A DNA stretch of 64,000 bases from CAZHVS01 sp964536015 (GCA_964536015.1 CAZHVS010000004.1:62001-126000), one strand, 5' to 3'. Counted from the first letter of the stretch, positions 26,881-36,654 are shown. The notes: generated by a model not told the origin, from the letters alone. Translations and numbers: made by a program.

Positions 26881-27819
26881 GTGAATAAAAAAATCGTTGT
26901 AACCGGAGCAACCGGTTTAATTGGTAAAAAATTAATTAAAAAATTACTTGAACGTAATTATGAGTTAACCATTTTTACACGTAGTCCTGAAACAGCAAAG
27001 CTAATTTTCCCTGAAATAAAAAATATTGTTTATTGGAATGAATATGCCTCATCTGATTTATCGCAATATCTTGATGGAAAAGATGCGGTTTTTCACCTTG
27101 CAGGAGCAAATATTGCAGCTAAACGCTGGACACAAAATTATAAATCACAAATACTTAACAGCCGTGTAATCTCAAGTAGAATTTTATATCACTCATTAGA
27201 AAATTGTAAACTACTTCCATCAGTTTTTATATCTGCTTCAGCAATTGGATATTACGGAAACACTGTTCACAAAGTTATTACTGAAGAAGCTAAAAGCGGA
27301 TATGATTTTCTCTCTCATGTGTGCAAATCGTGGGAAGATGAAATTTCCCGCGTTAAAGAATATGGTATAAGATGGGTGGGAGTAAGAACAGGAATTGTTC
27401 TTGATAAAGAAGGAGGAGCTTTGAAAAAAATGCTCATACCTTTTAAGCTTTTTGTTGGTGGTTCACTTGGAAATGGAAGACAATATTTTTCCTGGATTCA
27501 TAATGAGGATATAATTAACATTTTTCTTTATGCCCTTGATAATGTAAAAATCGAAGGACCAATAAATGCAACTGCTCCAAATCCGGTAACAATGAAAATT
27601 TTCTCAAAAACTCTTGGAAACATTTTAAAACGTCCTTCATTTTTTAACGTTCCAGCATTCTTATTAAGAATGATCTTAGGCGAGTCATCTCAAATGATTT
27701 TAACAAGTCAGAGAGTATATCCGCAAAAATTACAGGAAAATGGGTATAAGTTCAAATTTGAATTTCTTGAAGATGCTCTTTCTGACCTTGTGTTAGATAA
27801 ATCAAAGTCAAAGAAATAG
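26881..27819 (+). CDS. TIGR01777-family NAD(P)-dependent sugar epimerase-like protein
   Basis: 312 residues from a GTG start. An extended-SDR Rossmann motif opens the protein (VVTGATGLIGKKLIKKLLER). DAVFHLAGANIAAKRWT, SASAIGYYGN (the S..Y region) and the family's RTGIVLDKEGGALKKMLIPF, FSWIHNEDII and NATAPNPVT blocks follow. A C-terminal DUF1731 region ends the protein. The family (E. coli YfcH, cyanobacterial cell-division factor SulA) has no agreed reaction. It is followed after 67 bp by a small membrane protein and miaB on the same strand. Confidence 0.88.
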   Translation: MNKKIVVTGATGLIGKKLIKKLLERNYELTIFTRSPETAKLIFPEIKNIVYWNEYASSDLSQYLDGKDAVFHLAGANIAAKRWTQNYKSQILNSRVISSRILYHSLENCKLLPSVFISASAIGYYGNTVHKVITEEAKSGYDFLSHVCKSWEDEISRVKEYGIRWVGVRTGIVLDKEGGALKKMLIPFKLFVGGSLGNGRQYFSWIHNEDIINIFLYALDNVKIEGPINATAPNPVTMKIFSKTLGNILKRPSFFNVPAFLLRMILGESSQMILTSQRVYPQKLQENGYKFKFEFLEDALSDLVLDKSKSKK

Positions 27820-27886
27820 TAATTGTATTCTCCCGGAAAATTTATAAAATTAGAATAGTAAATTTTTAAAATTAAAATAATAAAAA

Positions 27887-28042
27887 ATGTTCGGTATAGT
27901 AAATTCAAAAGAAGAAAGATATGGCCCAGGTGGTGAAATTCATCGGGACAGAGTTAGAAGACAAAGAATAGCATTTGGTGTATTTGGAATTATTGCTTTC
28001 ATAATTCTTAACTTAATACTGTACTTTTTAACAAAAGTATAA
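27887..28042 (+). CDS. 51-residue single-pass membrane protein upstream of miaB
   Basis: Below the usual length cut-off. It starts MFGIVNSKEERYGPGGEIHR, then continues with a basic stretch (DRVRRQR). A single hydrophobic helix (about 29-48, AFGVFGIIAFIILNLILYFL) is followed by TKV and TAA. Positive residues before the helix fit an N-in topology. No Shine-Dalgarno is visible, only an A-run, as for several neighbours. It lies between the epimerase and miaB on the same strand, 55 bp before miaB. Not recognised; the reading frame and clean helix make it a plausible gene. Confidence 0.6.
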   Translation: MFGIVNSKEERYGPGGEIHRDRVRRQRIAFGVFGIIAFIILNLILYFLTKV

Positions 28043-28097
28043 TCCCAGTATATTCATTCCAGATTTTTCCAATCATTACATCGGGGAATACTAATTA

Positions 28098-29411
28098 ATG
28101 CATAATAACAAAGTATATATTGAAACTTATGGATGCCAGATGAACGTTGCTGATAGCGAGGTAATTATGGGTTTGCTATCAAAAACAGGTTATGAAATGA
28201 CCAAAGAAATTAATAATGCAAATGTTGTTTTGCTTAACACTTGCAGCGTACGTGATAATGCAGAACAAAAAATTTATCACCGGCTCGACCACCTGAAAAA
28301 TCTAAAAAAAATAAACTCAAGTACCGTGATTGGAATTCTCGGCTGCATGGCTGAGCGATTGAAAAAAGATTTGATTGAAGATAAAAAGATTGTAGATATT
28401 ATTGTTGGACCAGATGAATACCGGAGACTTCCGGAATTTATCGATAATGCTTTTGGGGGAGAAAAAGGAATTGGTGTCAAGCTATCAAGAACAGAGACAT
28501 ATGAAGATATTGAACCATACCGAGAAGAAGGACTTCAGGCCTGGATTTCTGTTATGCGTGGGTGTGATAAATTCTGTTCATTCTGCGTTGTCCCTTATAC
28601 AAGAGGAAGAGAAAGAAGCAGAACTCTAAAAAGCATTGTGAATGAAATTAAGATACTCTCTGACAGAGGTTTTAAAGAGGTTACTTTGCTTGGACAGAAT
28701 GTTAATTCATATAAAGATGGTGTAAAAGATTTTGCTGACCTTTTAGCTTCATCTGCTGCAATTGATAGAAACATAAGAATAAGATTTACCACTTCTCATC
28801 CACAGGATTTATCTGATAAATTATTGCATACAATAGCTGAACATTCTAATCTTTGTAAATATATTCATCTTCCTGTTCAGTCAGGCTCAAATAGAATTCT
28901 TGAATTAATGAATCGCTCATACACTATTGAGCACTACCTGGGAATTATTGAAAGAGCCAAAAAACTAATGCCAGAAATAAGTTTTTCTACAGATATTATT
29001 TCCGGTTTTCCAACCGAAACTGATGATGATCATAAAATGACTCTTGAACTAATGAGTCGTGTTCGATATGATGGTGCTTATATGTTTAAATATTCTCCAA
29101 GAGAAGGCACGAAAGCATATAAACTTACAGATGATATTCCCGAAGATATAAAAACAGAACGCCTTCAGGAGATAATAAATCTTCAACAAAAAATTTCTTA
29201 TGAATTAAATCAAAATTTAATTGGGAAAGAAGAAATTGTTCTTATTGAGGGAACAAGCAAAAAATCTGATGATTTCCTTTCAGGAAGAACTGACTCAAAT
29301 AAAGTGGTTATTCTTCCGGCAAATAAAAATATTTCGGTTGGGGATTACGTCAAAGTAAAAATTCACAAGGCTACTTCTGCTACTTTATTTGCTAATATTG
29401 TCAACGAATAA
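28098..29411 (+). CDS. miaB: tRNA-2-methylthio-N6-dimethylallyladenosine synthase
   Basis: 437 residues, normal length. A radical-SAM methylthiotransferase that forms ms2i6A37 in tRNA. Auxiliary-cluster cysteines lie in ETYGCQMNVADSE, NTCSVRDNAE and LGCMAE. The radical-SAM motif is CDKFCSFCVVP, then YTRGRERSR, the MiaB-specific stretch. A C-terminal TRAM domain (about 372-435) is present. It ends 4 bp before the end of the convergent penicillin-acylase gene. Confidence 0.96.
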   Translation: MHNNKVYIETYGCQMNVADSEVIMGLLSKTGYEMTKEINNANVVLLNTCSVRDNAEQKIYHRLDHLKNLKKINSSTVIGILGCMAERLKKDLIEDKKIVDIIVGPDEYRRLPEFIDNAFGGEKGIGVKLSRTETYEDIEPYREEGLQAWISVMRGCDKFCSFCVVPYTRGRERSRTLKSIVNEIKILSDRGFKEVTLLGQNVNSYKDGVKDFADLLASSAAIDRNIRIRFTTSHPQDLSDKLLHTIAEHSNLCKYIHLPVQSGSNRILELMNRSYTIEHYLGIIERAKKLMPEISFSTDIISGFPTETDDDHKMTLELMSRVRYDGAYMFKYSPREGTKAYKLTDDIPEDIKTERLQEIINLQQKISYELNQNLIGKEEIVLIEGTSKKSDDFLSGRTDSNKVVILPANKNISVGDYVKVKIHKATSATLFANIVNE

Positions 29412-29415
29412 TTTA

Positions 29416-31866
29416 TTATGGTAGTAATGTAAGTTTATTTTTACTATTACTTAAAAACCCTTTTTCATCTGTATCAATTGCAATATATTTTCCACTTAAC
29501 CATAATTGTGTCATGTCTTTATAATGCTTGCTAAGCGGATGACCGGATTGTCCGGTCGTTAGAGCTAGATAAAATTTATCTGGTTCAGAAAAATCAAAAA
29601 TATAACGCATTGAAGGACCAAGATTATTCTCAAACGGTTTAGATTTTATTGAGGTATTGGGAACTTCATACCTTGCAAAAGAATATTCAGTGTTAAATAA
29701 AGTTGTCCCATCACCACCAATGCCATATTCTCCGATATTAATAATTTTGTCGAGCATACTATTCTGCCCGCTGAAAAAATGATGAAAAGTCAATGAATGA
29801 AGTTTTCCCCACTGCCATTCTTTAATATTTTTCCCTAATGTTGATTCTAGTTCAGTAAGTGCATCTGAAAGCGATTTTCTGATAATATCATCTCTTGTTT
29901 CAATTTTTTTTGTAGAAATATCGTCAAATAAATCTGAAGTGTTTTCAACAATAATTTTTTGTATTGTTCTATAAAACACATTTGGCACAAAACAGAACTC
30001 ATTATATAAATCTATGCCTAAATTATCTTCGAGAGTATTATGTAAAAATTTTTCAAGAAATACAGCATAGATTGAAGGCACAACAAGAAAAGCATCCATG
30101 TTCCCTTCCCATTGTTTCAGTTGAGTAATGGCTTCTTTAAGATTTTCATCAGTTATCTGTTTGTCTATAAAAGCATCAACTATATAGGGAACAATTTGTT
30201 TTGCAAAAGGCGAAATAAAATCTGTCTGATAATTCTGAAAATCTTTGATTGAGTGTTTCTCTTTTGACTTCAGTAATTCATTAATCCTTTCAATCCGTGA
30301 AGAAGGCTCCCATATGTTAGAAATATGATACGAAAAGTTCTTTTGGACTTTGTTGTTTGCAGTTGCAATAAAATTTTGTAAAGGATTGAATAACACAGGC
30401 ATTTCAGTAAATTGGACAAATCCCTTCCAATCATTTGAATTATTTGTTCCATCAAAAATAAAAGTCGGTGAATTGGAATTTCTTATAGGTATTCGAGCCC
30501 CACAGATATAACCAATATTATTGTTATTATCAGCATATACAAAATTTTGTCCGGGCACAGCAAAAAAGCTTACAGCTGTTTTGAAATCATTCCAGTTAGT
30601 TGCCGTGTTTACTTTATAAAATGCAAGATACTCATCACTAAAATAACTGCCATTCCAGCACATACTAATATTAAGATTTACATCATAACTATTCGGATAG
30701 AAACTTTTATATGGATGAATACCCGAAATAATCGGTCCTCTATGAGTCATTCTTATCTTATGTACCAATGGAATTGAATTTTTAATCCTTAAGGTATCAT
30801 AAATTATCTTTAAGTCATTCCAATTATTATTGAAAAAATACTTTTTACCTGACGAATCAAGTTTTTCAAAATAAAAGTCAGCATCATCAGCCATTACATT
30901 TGTCAGCGCCCAGGAAATATTTTTATTCTTTCCAATAACAACTGCCGGCACACCCGGTAAAGTAACACCTTCGACATTCCAGTTACCTGCACGAATTATT
31001 GCGGCATACCACTTACCCGGTGCTTGCAATCCAAGATGAGGATCATTTGCTATAATTGGTTTTCCTGTTAAAGATTTAATATTATTTACAACCCAATTGT
31101 TTGAACCAATATGCGTTCCATTAAACCCAACAAAGTTTCTGAACTCCCTGTTCGTTTCAATAAATGATAAATTAATTTTGGATTGTTTATCCAGGTTAGC
31201 TGGAATAATAAATGGTCCGCTTTCAGGAAAATCCGGAAGAATTTTTTTTGCTTTTTCTTCACCTATTTTTTGAACAAGCATTGTATATCCAAAATCCGTC
31301 CACCAGCTTATATTTAAATCCCAAGCCATCATTCTAATAATAATTAAACTGTGTTCCGATGTCCATTTATATGGTTCATAATTCAGAAGATCAAATTCTG
31401 GTGGAAGATTATTTTTATTTTTACTTAAATATTCATTAACGCCGCGACTGTACGAGGCTAACATTTTTTTAGTTGTTAGACTAACTTTTGCGATAAAATC
31501 TTTTGCAAGTCTTTTAAAGCCAATTGTCAAAAACATTTTATCGAAAGGAACTGCTTGCTCACCAAGAATTTCACTAAGTCTTCCTTCCCCGGCACGACGC
31601 ATAAAATCCATTTGAAACATTCTTTCACTAGCGTGTAGATAACCAAGAGCATAAGCTCCATCCTCTTCATTAGATGCTTTTATGTAAGGGATGGCATAAT
31701 CATCAAAATAAATTTCAACTGAATTTTTAAGTCCTTTGCATTTTAACTTGTCACTATAATCCGGAAGAGAAGAAGTAATGATTTTGTAAAAAATTACTCC
31801 TCCAATTAAGAAAATGATAATTATTGTAATCAAAGTCAGCGATAATATTTTTAACCACGGTTTCAT
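29416..31866 (-). CDS. Penicillin-amidase-family N-terminal-nucleophile hydrolase
   Basis: 816 residues from the ATG at 31866; an upstream TTG at 31902 is less likely. An N-terminal membrane anchor (about 5-28) is followed by the alpha-chain region with the family block GYLHASERMFQMDFMRR. The autocatalytic site is GSNNWVV with Ser255 as the new N-terminus of the beta chain. GKPIIANDPHLGL follows, as in acylases. The family includes penicillin G acylase and acyl-homoserine-lactone acylases such as PvdQ; the anchor suggests action at the periplasmic face. It lies 39 bp after the DASS transporter stop and is probably co-transcribed. Confidence 0.9.
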   Translation of the reverse strand: MKPWLKILSLTLITIIIIFLIGGVIFYKIITSSLPDYSDKLKCKGLKNSVEIYFDDYAIPYIKASNEEDGAYALGYLHASERMFQMDFMRRAGEGRLSEILGEQAVPFDKMFLTIGFKRLAKDFIAKVSLTTKKMLASYSRGVNEYLSKNKNNLPPEFDLLNYEPYKWTSEHSLIIIRMMAWDLNISWWTDFGYTMLVQKIGEEKAKKILPDFPESGPFIIPANLDKQSKINLSFIETNREFRNFVGFNGTHIGSNNWVVNNIKSLTGKPIIANDPHLGLQAPGKWYAAIIRAGNWNVEGVTLPGVPAVVIGKNKNISWALTNVMADDADFYFEKLDSSGKKYFFNNNWNDLKIIYDTLRIKNSIPLVHKIRMTHRGPIISGIHPYKSFYPNSYDVNLNISMCWNGSYFSDEYLAFYKVNTATNWNDFKTAVSFFAVPGQNFVYADNNNNIGYICGARIPIRNSNSPTFIFDGTNNSNDWKGFVQFTEMPVLFNPLQNFIATANNKVQKNFSYHISNIWEPSSRIERINELLKSKEKHSIKDFQNYQTDFISPFAKQIVPYIVDAFIDKQITDENLKEAITQLKQWEGNMDAFLVVPSIYAVFLEKFLHNTLEDNLGIDLYNEFCFVPNVFYRTIQKIIVENTSDLFDDISTKKIETRDDIIRKSLSDALTELESTLGKNIKEWQWGKLHSLTFHHFFSGQNSMLDKIINIGEYGIGGDGTTLFNTEYSFARYEVPNTSIKSKPFENNLGPSMRYIFDFSEPDKFYLALTTGQSGHPLSKHYKDMTQLWLSGKYIAIDTDEKGFLSNSKNKLTLLP

Positions 31867-31905
31867 ATTGTTATGAGAAAATTTTAAGGTTAATATTGAC
31901 AATAA

Positions 31906-33486
31906 TTAAAAAGAGATAATTCCAAATATTTCATGTGCAAACAAATAAATAATTATAATTGTTGCTATCCAACCAATTATATCAAGGATAAAACCAGCTT
32001 TAATCATATCAGTAATTTTAATTTTACCCGTGCCGTAAACAAGCGCATTTGGTGGAGTAGCAACAGGCATCATAAAAGCCATAGAAGCACCTATACTTGC
32101 TGCAATTGATACTGCAACCGGATTTGCACCTGCACCATTTGCAATTGAAATAATAATTGGAATCATCATAGAAGTAACAGCTGTATTTGAAGTTACTTCG
32201 GTCAAAAAATCCATCATAAAAACAATAATAATAACCAGTACAAGGGTTGAAGATGAACCCGCAAAAAATACTGAAATTGATGCTATCCATTCTGCTACAC
32301 CTGTTTTGAACATAGCATCACTAAGGGCAATTCCTCCACCAAATAGAATTAATGTTCCCCAGTCAACAAATTTTGTATCTTTCCAGGTAAGCAAAAATTC
32401 ATTTTTCTTTAAATCCACAGGCACTGTAAAGATCAGAATGGCGCCTAAAAGTGCTATAACGTTTTCATCTATCCATTCTAATCTTGAAAAAATTTCCGAC
32501 GGGAAAATATATTTCCAGAAAGAACCTGTAATCCATAAAAGTACTACAAAAAGAAACAGTATCAAGAGTTGTTTTTCTGGTCTTGTAAATTTTCCTAATT
32601 TCTTTTTTTCAATCAAGAGCATTTCACTTCCCAGTTCAATTTTATTAATTTCCAGAGGAAATACTTTAATTAAAATAATCCATGCTAAAGGAATAACACA
32701 TAAAACATATGGCACACCAAACTTCATCCAATCAAAAAAGGAGATGGAAGCAATTTTTGCATTATTCAATATTGAAACACAAATCCCATTTGGAGGAGTA
32801 CCGATAATAGTACCAACACCTCCAATAGAAGCTCCCCAGGCTATACCAAGCATAAGAGCTTTTCCAAAATTATTTTCTGCATTTGATAAACCAGCCTGTG
32901 CTATTATACCTAATCCAATTGGCAGAAGCATTGCTGTCGTTGCAGTGTTTGACATCCACATAGAAATAAACGCAGAAACAGACATCATTCCCAAAATAAT
33001 TAATTTGGGATTTTGTGCAATCTTTCCTCTTGTAAGAATATATAATGTAAATCTCTTATCTAGATTCCATTTTTGTATTGCCGCTGCAAAAACAAATCCA
33101 CCAAAAAAAAGATAAATAACTGGATGAGCATAATTTACCAGTACATTCTTTACATTAAAGAAAAAAATCTTCCCTTCACTAAAGCCAGTTACGTGAAATA
33201 TTGGAAGTATAATTGCCGGAAGAAAAGCAGTAACTGGTATTGGTATAGGTTCAGTAACCCACCAGATAACCATTAATCCAAGTAAAGCCAAAACTAATTT
33301 TGAAGAATTAGCAAACTCAAAAAAATTACTTGAAGAAATTTCTGGTGGTAAAATTTTAATTGCGTTATTTACAAATTGTTGTGGGACAGGCAAAAATAAA
33401 AGAAAAAGAAAAAGGAATAAACCAGAAAAGAAACCGATTATTCTTCTTTTAGAACCTTCCGCCAAATTATTTTTGAAAGTATGCAT
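31906..33486 (-). CDS. DASS-family (SLC13) sodium:carboxylate or anion symporter
   Basis: 526 residues from the ATG at 33486; a TTG at 33498 would add four. About 11-13 TMs are visible. Both hallmark SNT motifs are present: WMSNTATTAMLLPIG and EVTSNTAVTSMMIPI. Also present are the first-repeat VTEPIPIPVTAFLP block and the second-half MPVATPPNALVYG block, which coordinate sodium and substrate in VcINDY-type carriers. Likely substrates are C4-dicarboxylates, citrate or sulfate; sequence alone does not decide. Confidence 0.9.
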   Translation of the reverse strand: MHTFKNNLAEGSKRRIIGFFSGLFLFLFLLFLPVPQQFVNNAIKILPPEISSSNFFEFANSSKLVLALLGLMVIWWVTEPIPIPVTAFLPAIILPIFHVTGFSEGKIFFFNVKNVLVNYAHPVIYLFFGGFVFAAAIQKWNLDKRFTLYILTRGKIAQNPKLIILGMMSVSAFISMWMSNTATTAMLLPIGLGIIAQAGLSNAENNFGKALMLGIAWGASIGGVGTIIGTPPNGICVSILNNAKIASISFFDWMKFGVPYVLCVIPLAWIILIKVFPLEINKIELGSEMLLIEKKKLGKFTRPEKQLLILFLFVVLLWITGSFWKYIFPSEIFSRLEWIDENVIALLGAILIFTVPVDLKKNEFLLTWKDTKFVDWGTLILFGGGIALSDAMFKTGVAEWIASISVFFAGSSSTLVLVIIIVFMMDFLTEVTSNTAVTSMMIPIIISIANGAGANPVAVSIAASIGASMAFMMPVATPPNALVYGTGKIKITDMIKAGFILDIIGWIATIIIIYLFAHEIFGIISF

Positions 33487-33545
33487 AATAAAACTCAAGC
33501 TTTAATCAAAAATAATTTTACTTTTTATAAAAAAGAAGTGAATTG

Positions 33546-33576
33546 TAAAATAAAACCCCGTATCAAGTACGGGGTT
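33546..33576 (-). terminator. Intrinsic terminator after the LamG/T9SS gene
   Basis: A perfect 9-pair stem AACCCCGTA / TACGGGGTT (33554-33576) has a 5-nt loop and, on the minus strand, is followed by TTTTATTTTA. It terminates the 33610-34875 gene. Confidence 0.85.
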
Positions 33577-33609
33577 AAAATTTATATCGAATGATTTCTA
33601 AAAGAATTT

Positions 33610-33852
33610 TTATTTCACTAAAGACATTTTATTCGTCTGAACAAAATCTCCAGCCTTTAATGTATAATAATAAATTCCGCTCATTAAGTTTATTCCGTTG
33701 AAATTAACATTATGTGTTCCGGCTTTAACCATTCCATTTACTAATGTTGATACTTCCTGTCCAAGTGAATTGTAAACTTTTAAACTTACAAACTGATCAT
33801 TTGGAACTGAGAATGTAATTGTTGTTGATGGATTAAATGGATTTGGATAATT
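33610..33852 (-). repeat. Near-identical T9SS-domain DNA, copy 1
   Basis: 243 bp encoding the sorting domain of the LamG protein. By direct comparison it differs from copy 2 (34984-35226) at only two positions: one is silent and one changes the penultimate codon (V to M). Identity stops abruptly at 33852, at the end of the NYPNPFNP segment. Confidence 0.9.
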
Positions 33853-34875
33853 AGGCATCAACAAAAATTCTTTTGGAGCAGTTACACTTATTTCAATTTC
33901 AGGTGAGTATTTGTACTTACCATCAATATCGATTTGCTTTAAGCGATATTTGTAATTGCCTGTTTGATTAAATGAATTGTCGATGAATATATATTCTTTA
34001 GGTTCTATAGTTGTACCATTACCTTTAACAAATCCTAAATTAATCCAAGAAGAGGTTGAGTTATCTACAAATAACTTTTCAATTTCAAAACCATAGTTAT
34101 TTAGTTCTGTAGCTGTTTGCCATTTTAATTGTACGATACCATTAACACAATTACCTGTAAAAGAAGTAAGTTCAACAGGAACTATGTTTAATTCAACATT
34201 CCACGTAAGAGCAATTTCAGAAGAATCCAGTGCTCTTCTATAAACTCTGAATTCATCCATTAATCCATTTAGCCCAGCTGAAGTTGAATATGCCCCGACT
34301 TTAAATCCTGAGCCAACAGGCAAATTAAGTGGAGTTTGGGCAATTGCATTATAAAATACACCATTTTTATAAGACTTGATAGTTGCGGTCGCCGAATCAT
34401 AAACAAAATGAATAACTGTTGGACCAGGTGCTACAACTCCAACATTTACATCTGTAATACCAGTTCCTCTAAGAATTACAGCTCCTGCCCCAGCAACACC
34501 TCCAAGAAAACATCTGAAAGAATTTGTCGCCTCACCAAAAAGGTAATAGAGAGTGGTATTATTCGGTAAGTTATTAAGCCACATACTAATTGTCCAGCTT
34601 CCCGAACCTAAATTAGTTGACCAGCCAGTAGTAATTCCTGAACTTGTTGCTCCTGTACCAGACATACAGGTATCAAATTGCCCACCTGATGTTAAAGTAT
34701 TGGAAGTTGAGATTTGAACAGGATTTGTTCCTACCGGATTGAGAGCATAATTAAAAACATAAGATGTAGTAGGATTATTCTCAAATTTATAATAAATAAG
34801 ATCTGGAACTATTTGAGAAAACATCTTTGAAGATAAAATAATTAATAACAGAAAAAGAAAGTAAGAATTTTTCAT
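33610..34875 (-). CDS. Secreted LamG-domain protein with T9SS sorting domain
   Basis: 421 residues. A signal peptide (about 1-20) is followed by a laminin-G/concanavalin-like domain (about 20-230). It is recognisable from SWTISMWLNNLPNN, IKSYKNGVFYN and the end MDEFRVYRRALDSSEIALTW, a typical LamG_3 finish. An FN3-like linker (VPVELTSFTGN..., 235-330) precedes the type A sorting domain (YPNPFNPSTTITFSVP to KMSLVK). LamG domains bind glycans or proteins. GGAG lies upstream of the ATG. The last 243 bp are almost identical to the end of the next gene. Confidence 0.88.
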   Translation of the reverse strand: MKNSYFLFLLLIILSSKMFSQIVPDLIYYKFENNPTTSYVFNYALNPVGTNPVQISTSNTLTSGGQFDTCMSGTGATSSGITTGWSTNLGSGSWTISMWLNNLPNNTTLYYLFGEATNSFRCFLGGVAGAGAVILRGTGITDVNVGVVAPGPTVIHFVYDSATATIKSYKNGVFYNAIAQTPLNLPVGSGFKVGAYSTSAGLNGLMDEFRVYRRALDSSEIALTWNVELNIVPVELTSFTGNCVNGIVQLKWQTATELNNYGFEIEKLFVDNSTSSWINLGFVKGNGTTIEPKEYIFIDNSFNQTGNYKYRLKQIDIDGKYKYSPEIEISVTAPKEFLLMPNYPNPFNPSTTITFSVPNDQFVSLKVYNSLGQEVSTLVNGMVKAGTHNVNFNGINLMSGIYYYTLKAGDFVQTNKMSLVK

Positions 34876-34904
34876 AGCTACTCCATAATTATTATAAATA
34901 AATA

Positions 34905-34927
34905 ACCCTGCTGAAAGACAGCAGGGT
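34905..34927 (-). terminator. Intrinsic terminator after the propeller/T9SS gene
   Basis: A perfect 9-pair stem ACCCTGCTG / CAGCAGGGT has a 5-nt loop. On the minus strand it is followed by the T-rich TATTTATTTAT. It lies 57 bp after the stop of the 34984-36546 gene. Confidence 0.8.
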
Positions 34928-34983
34928 CATTAAAAATAGTGTTACCTAAAGTCTTTCGACTTATCTGTAAAAACACATAGAAA

Positions 34984-35226
34984 TTATTTCATTAAAGACA
35001 TTTTATTTGTCTGAACAAAATCTCCAGCCTTTAATGTATAATAATAAATTCCGCTCATTAAGTTTATTCCGTTGAAATTAACATTATGTGTTCCGGCTTT
35101 AACCATTCCATTTACTAATGTTGATACTTCCTGTCCAAGTGAATTGTAAACTTTTAAACTTACAAACTGATCATTTGGAACTGAGAATGTAATTGTTGTT
35201 GATGGATTAAATGGATTTGGATAATT
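34984..35226 (-). repeat. Near-identical T9SS-domain DNA, copy 2
   Basis: The partner of 33610-33852, 1374 bp away and in the same orientation, with two mismatches over 243 bp. Sequence outside this block is clearly diverged. Confidence 0.9.
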
Positions 35227-36546
35227 CTGTGAAAGGTTCATTTCAACAGGAACAAATGTGTTTACATTTACAACATCGCTGAATTTGAAAGTTCCGCCAA
35301 AATCGACTTGTTTCAGACGATAAGAAATAACGGTTGAATTTAATCCTTCAATGTTATCGGAAAAATTATATTGTTTCGGTTCTGAAGTTGTACCAAAACC
35401 ATTTTTAAATCCAACTGTTACCCAGCCTGAATTATCAATGTTTCTTTGAACTTCAAAGCCTGAGTTATTAACTTCAGTAGCGGTTGACCAGCTAAGATTA
35501 ACTGTATTGCCAACTTGCATTGCAGTAAAAGAAGTCAATTCAACAGGAATAATTGGAGATAAGGTACTCTTCAACAATACTCCAGAAGGACCACCAGCTA
35601 AACCAACATTGCAATCACCAAAGAATTTTACAGCATACATTGTTGTTACTCCTGTAGGAACTGTATTTTGAGTCCAGCTTGTACCATTGTTACTTGTATT
35701 GAATATTCCAGTGCTTGTAGCTGCCCAGCAATATGTTGTGCCAAGAATATAATCTAATCCTTCAACATTTCCCATTGGAGAAGTCTGTGCAGTCCAAGTA
35801 GCACCACCATCAGTAGATTTGTCGTATGTTGTCGTATTGCTCCAGAAACCAGCAAAGCCGACACCTGTCGTAGAAGTAAATGCAATAGAACCAGGATATT
35901 GAGCTGAAGTTGTTCCATAAGTCCATGGACCATCAGGAACAGTAGAAGTTTTATAAACACGGTTCGCTAAAGTAGCACTGCTTCCGCCTGTTCCGAACCA
36001 TGCAGTGTTTCCAATTCTGTAATAAGAATCGTTAGCACCAAAAACGTTAGTCGCTGGTTGGGTAGGAAGATTACTAGCAAGCGCCCAAGTTACACCAGCA
36101 TCAGTAGATTTTAAAATATGAAAATTACCGCCAATTGGATCACTCAAAGCCCAGAGAAGGGTTGAAGAAACATTGTCAATAAAGTTAAACCAGCATCCGG
36201 AAGGACCGGTATAAACTGTTGTCCAGTTTGTTCCACCATTTGTTGTACGATAAATATTTCCATTACCGGAACCAGGACCAGTTGCAACAACTGCAATTTG
36301 ATCACTTAAAGCTGCTATGCCATAAGCACCGTCTTGTCCAACGTTACCAGCAGCAAGCCAAGTATTTCCACCATCGGTAGATCTCTTTACATCACCGTTA
36401 TCAGCAGAAATCCAAACTACAGAAGCGTTAACCCAATCAATTCCCCAAATTGCTCCGGTAGTGCCGCTTGTCTTAGCAACCCATTGCTGAGCAAATAGAG
36501 AAACTGAAAAAGTAAGAATAAAAAGAAATGAATATAATTTTTTCAT
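34984..36546 (-). CDS. Secreted BNR/Ycf48-like beta-propeller protein with T9SS sorting domain
   Basis: 520 residues from the ATG at 36546, chosen because GGAGGT lies 4 nt upstream; an ATG at 36558 would sit before that site. A signal peptide (about 1-19, ending LFAQ) precedes a propeller of about 20-330. Repeated S-T-D-G-G-x-T-W motifs (RSTDGGNTW, RTTNGGTNW, KSTDAGVTW, KSTDGGATW) are typical of BNR/sialidase-like and Ycf48-type repeats. A linker (IPVELTSFTAMQ...) precedes a sorting domain ending KMSLMK. No enzymatic residues are evident. The sorting-domain DNA nearly duplicates that of the downstream LamG gene. Confidence 0.88.
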   Translation of the reverse strand: MKKLYSFLFILTFSVSLFAQQWVAKTSGTTGAIWGIDWVNASVVWISADNGDVKRSTDGGNTWLAAGNVGQDGAYGIAALSDQIAVVATGPGSGNGNIYRTTNGGTNWTTVYTGPSGCWFNFIDNVSSTLLWALSDPIGGNFHILKSTDAGVTWALASNLPTQPATNVFGANDSYYRIGNTAWFGTGGSSATLANRVYKTSTVPDGPWTYGTTSAQYPGSIAFTSTTGVGFAGFWSNTTTYDKSTDGGATWTAQTSPMGNVEGLDYILGTTYCWAATSTGIFNTSNNGTSWTQNTVPTGVTTMYAVKFFGDCNVGLAGGPSGVLLKSTLSPIIPVELTSFTAMQVGNTVNLSWSTATEVNNSGFEVQRNIDNSGWVTVGFKNGFGTTSEPKQYNFSDNIEGLNSTVISYRLKQVDFGGTFKFSDVVNVNTFVPVEMNLSQNYPNPFNPSTTITFSVPNDQFVSLKVYNSLGQEVSTLVNGMVKAGTHNVNFNGINLMSGIYYYTLKAGDFVQTNKMSLMK

Positions 36547-36646
36547 GTTTACCTCCATGAAAGTTGATGTTTATTTTGATTAATTGATTTAATAAAATTG
36601 TGATTTAAATTCAACAAATTAACTAACCAGTTTAATGATTGAAAAC

Positions 36647-36654
36647 CAAAGTTA
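36647..36654 (-). promoter_or_regulatory. Candidate -7 element (TAACTTTG) for the propeller/T9SS gene
   Basis: TAACTTTG on the minus strand, about 100 nt upstream of the ATG at 36546. It lies in a 236-bp non-coding stretch (36547-36782) that holds no other feature I can support. Confidence 0.35.

Noticed and set aside
32024..33276. Long opposite-strand ORFs in the DASS transporter gene
   Set aside because: Antisense shadows of a clear transporter; composition reflects hydrophobic codons read backwards.
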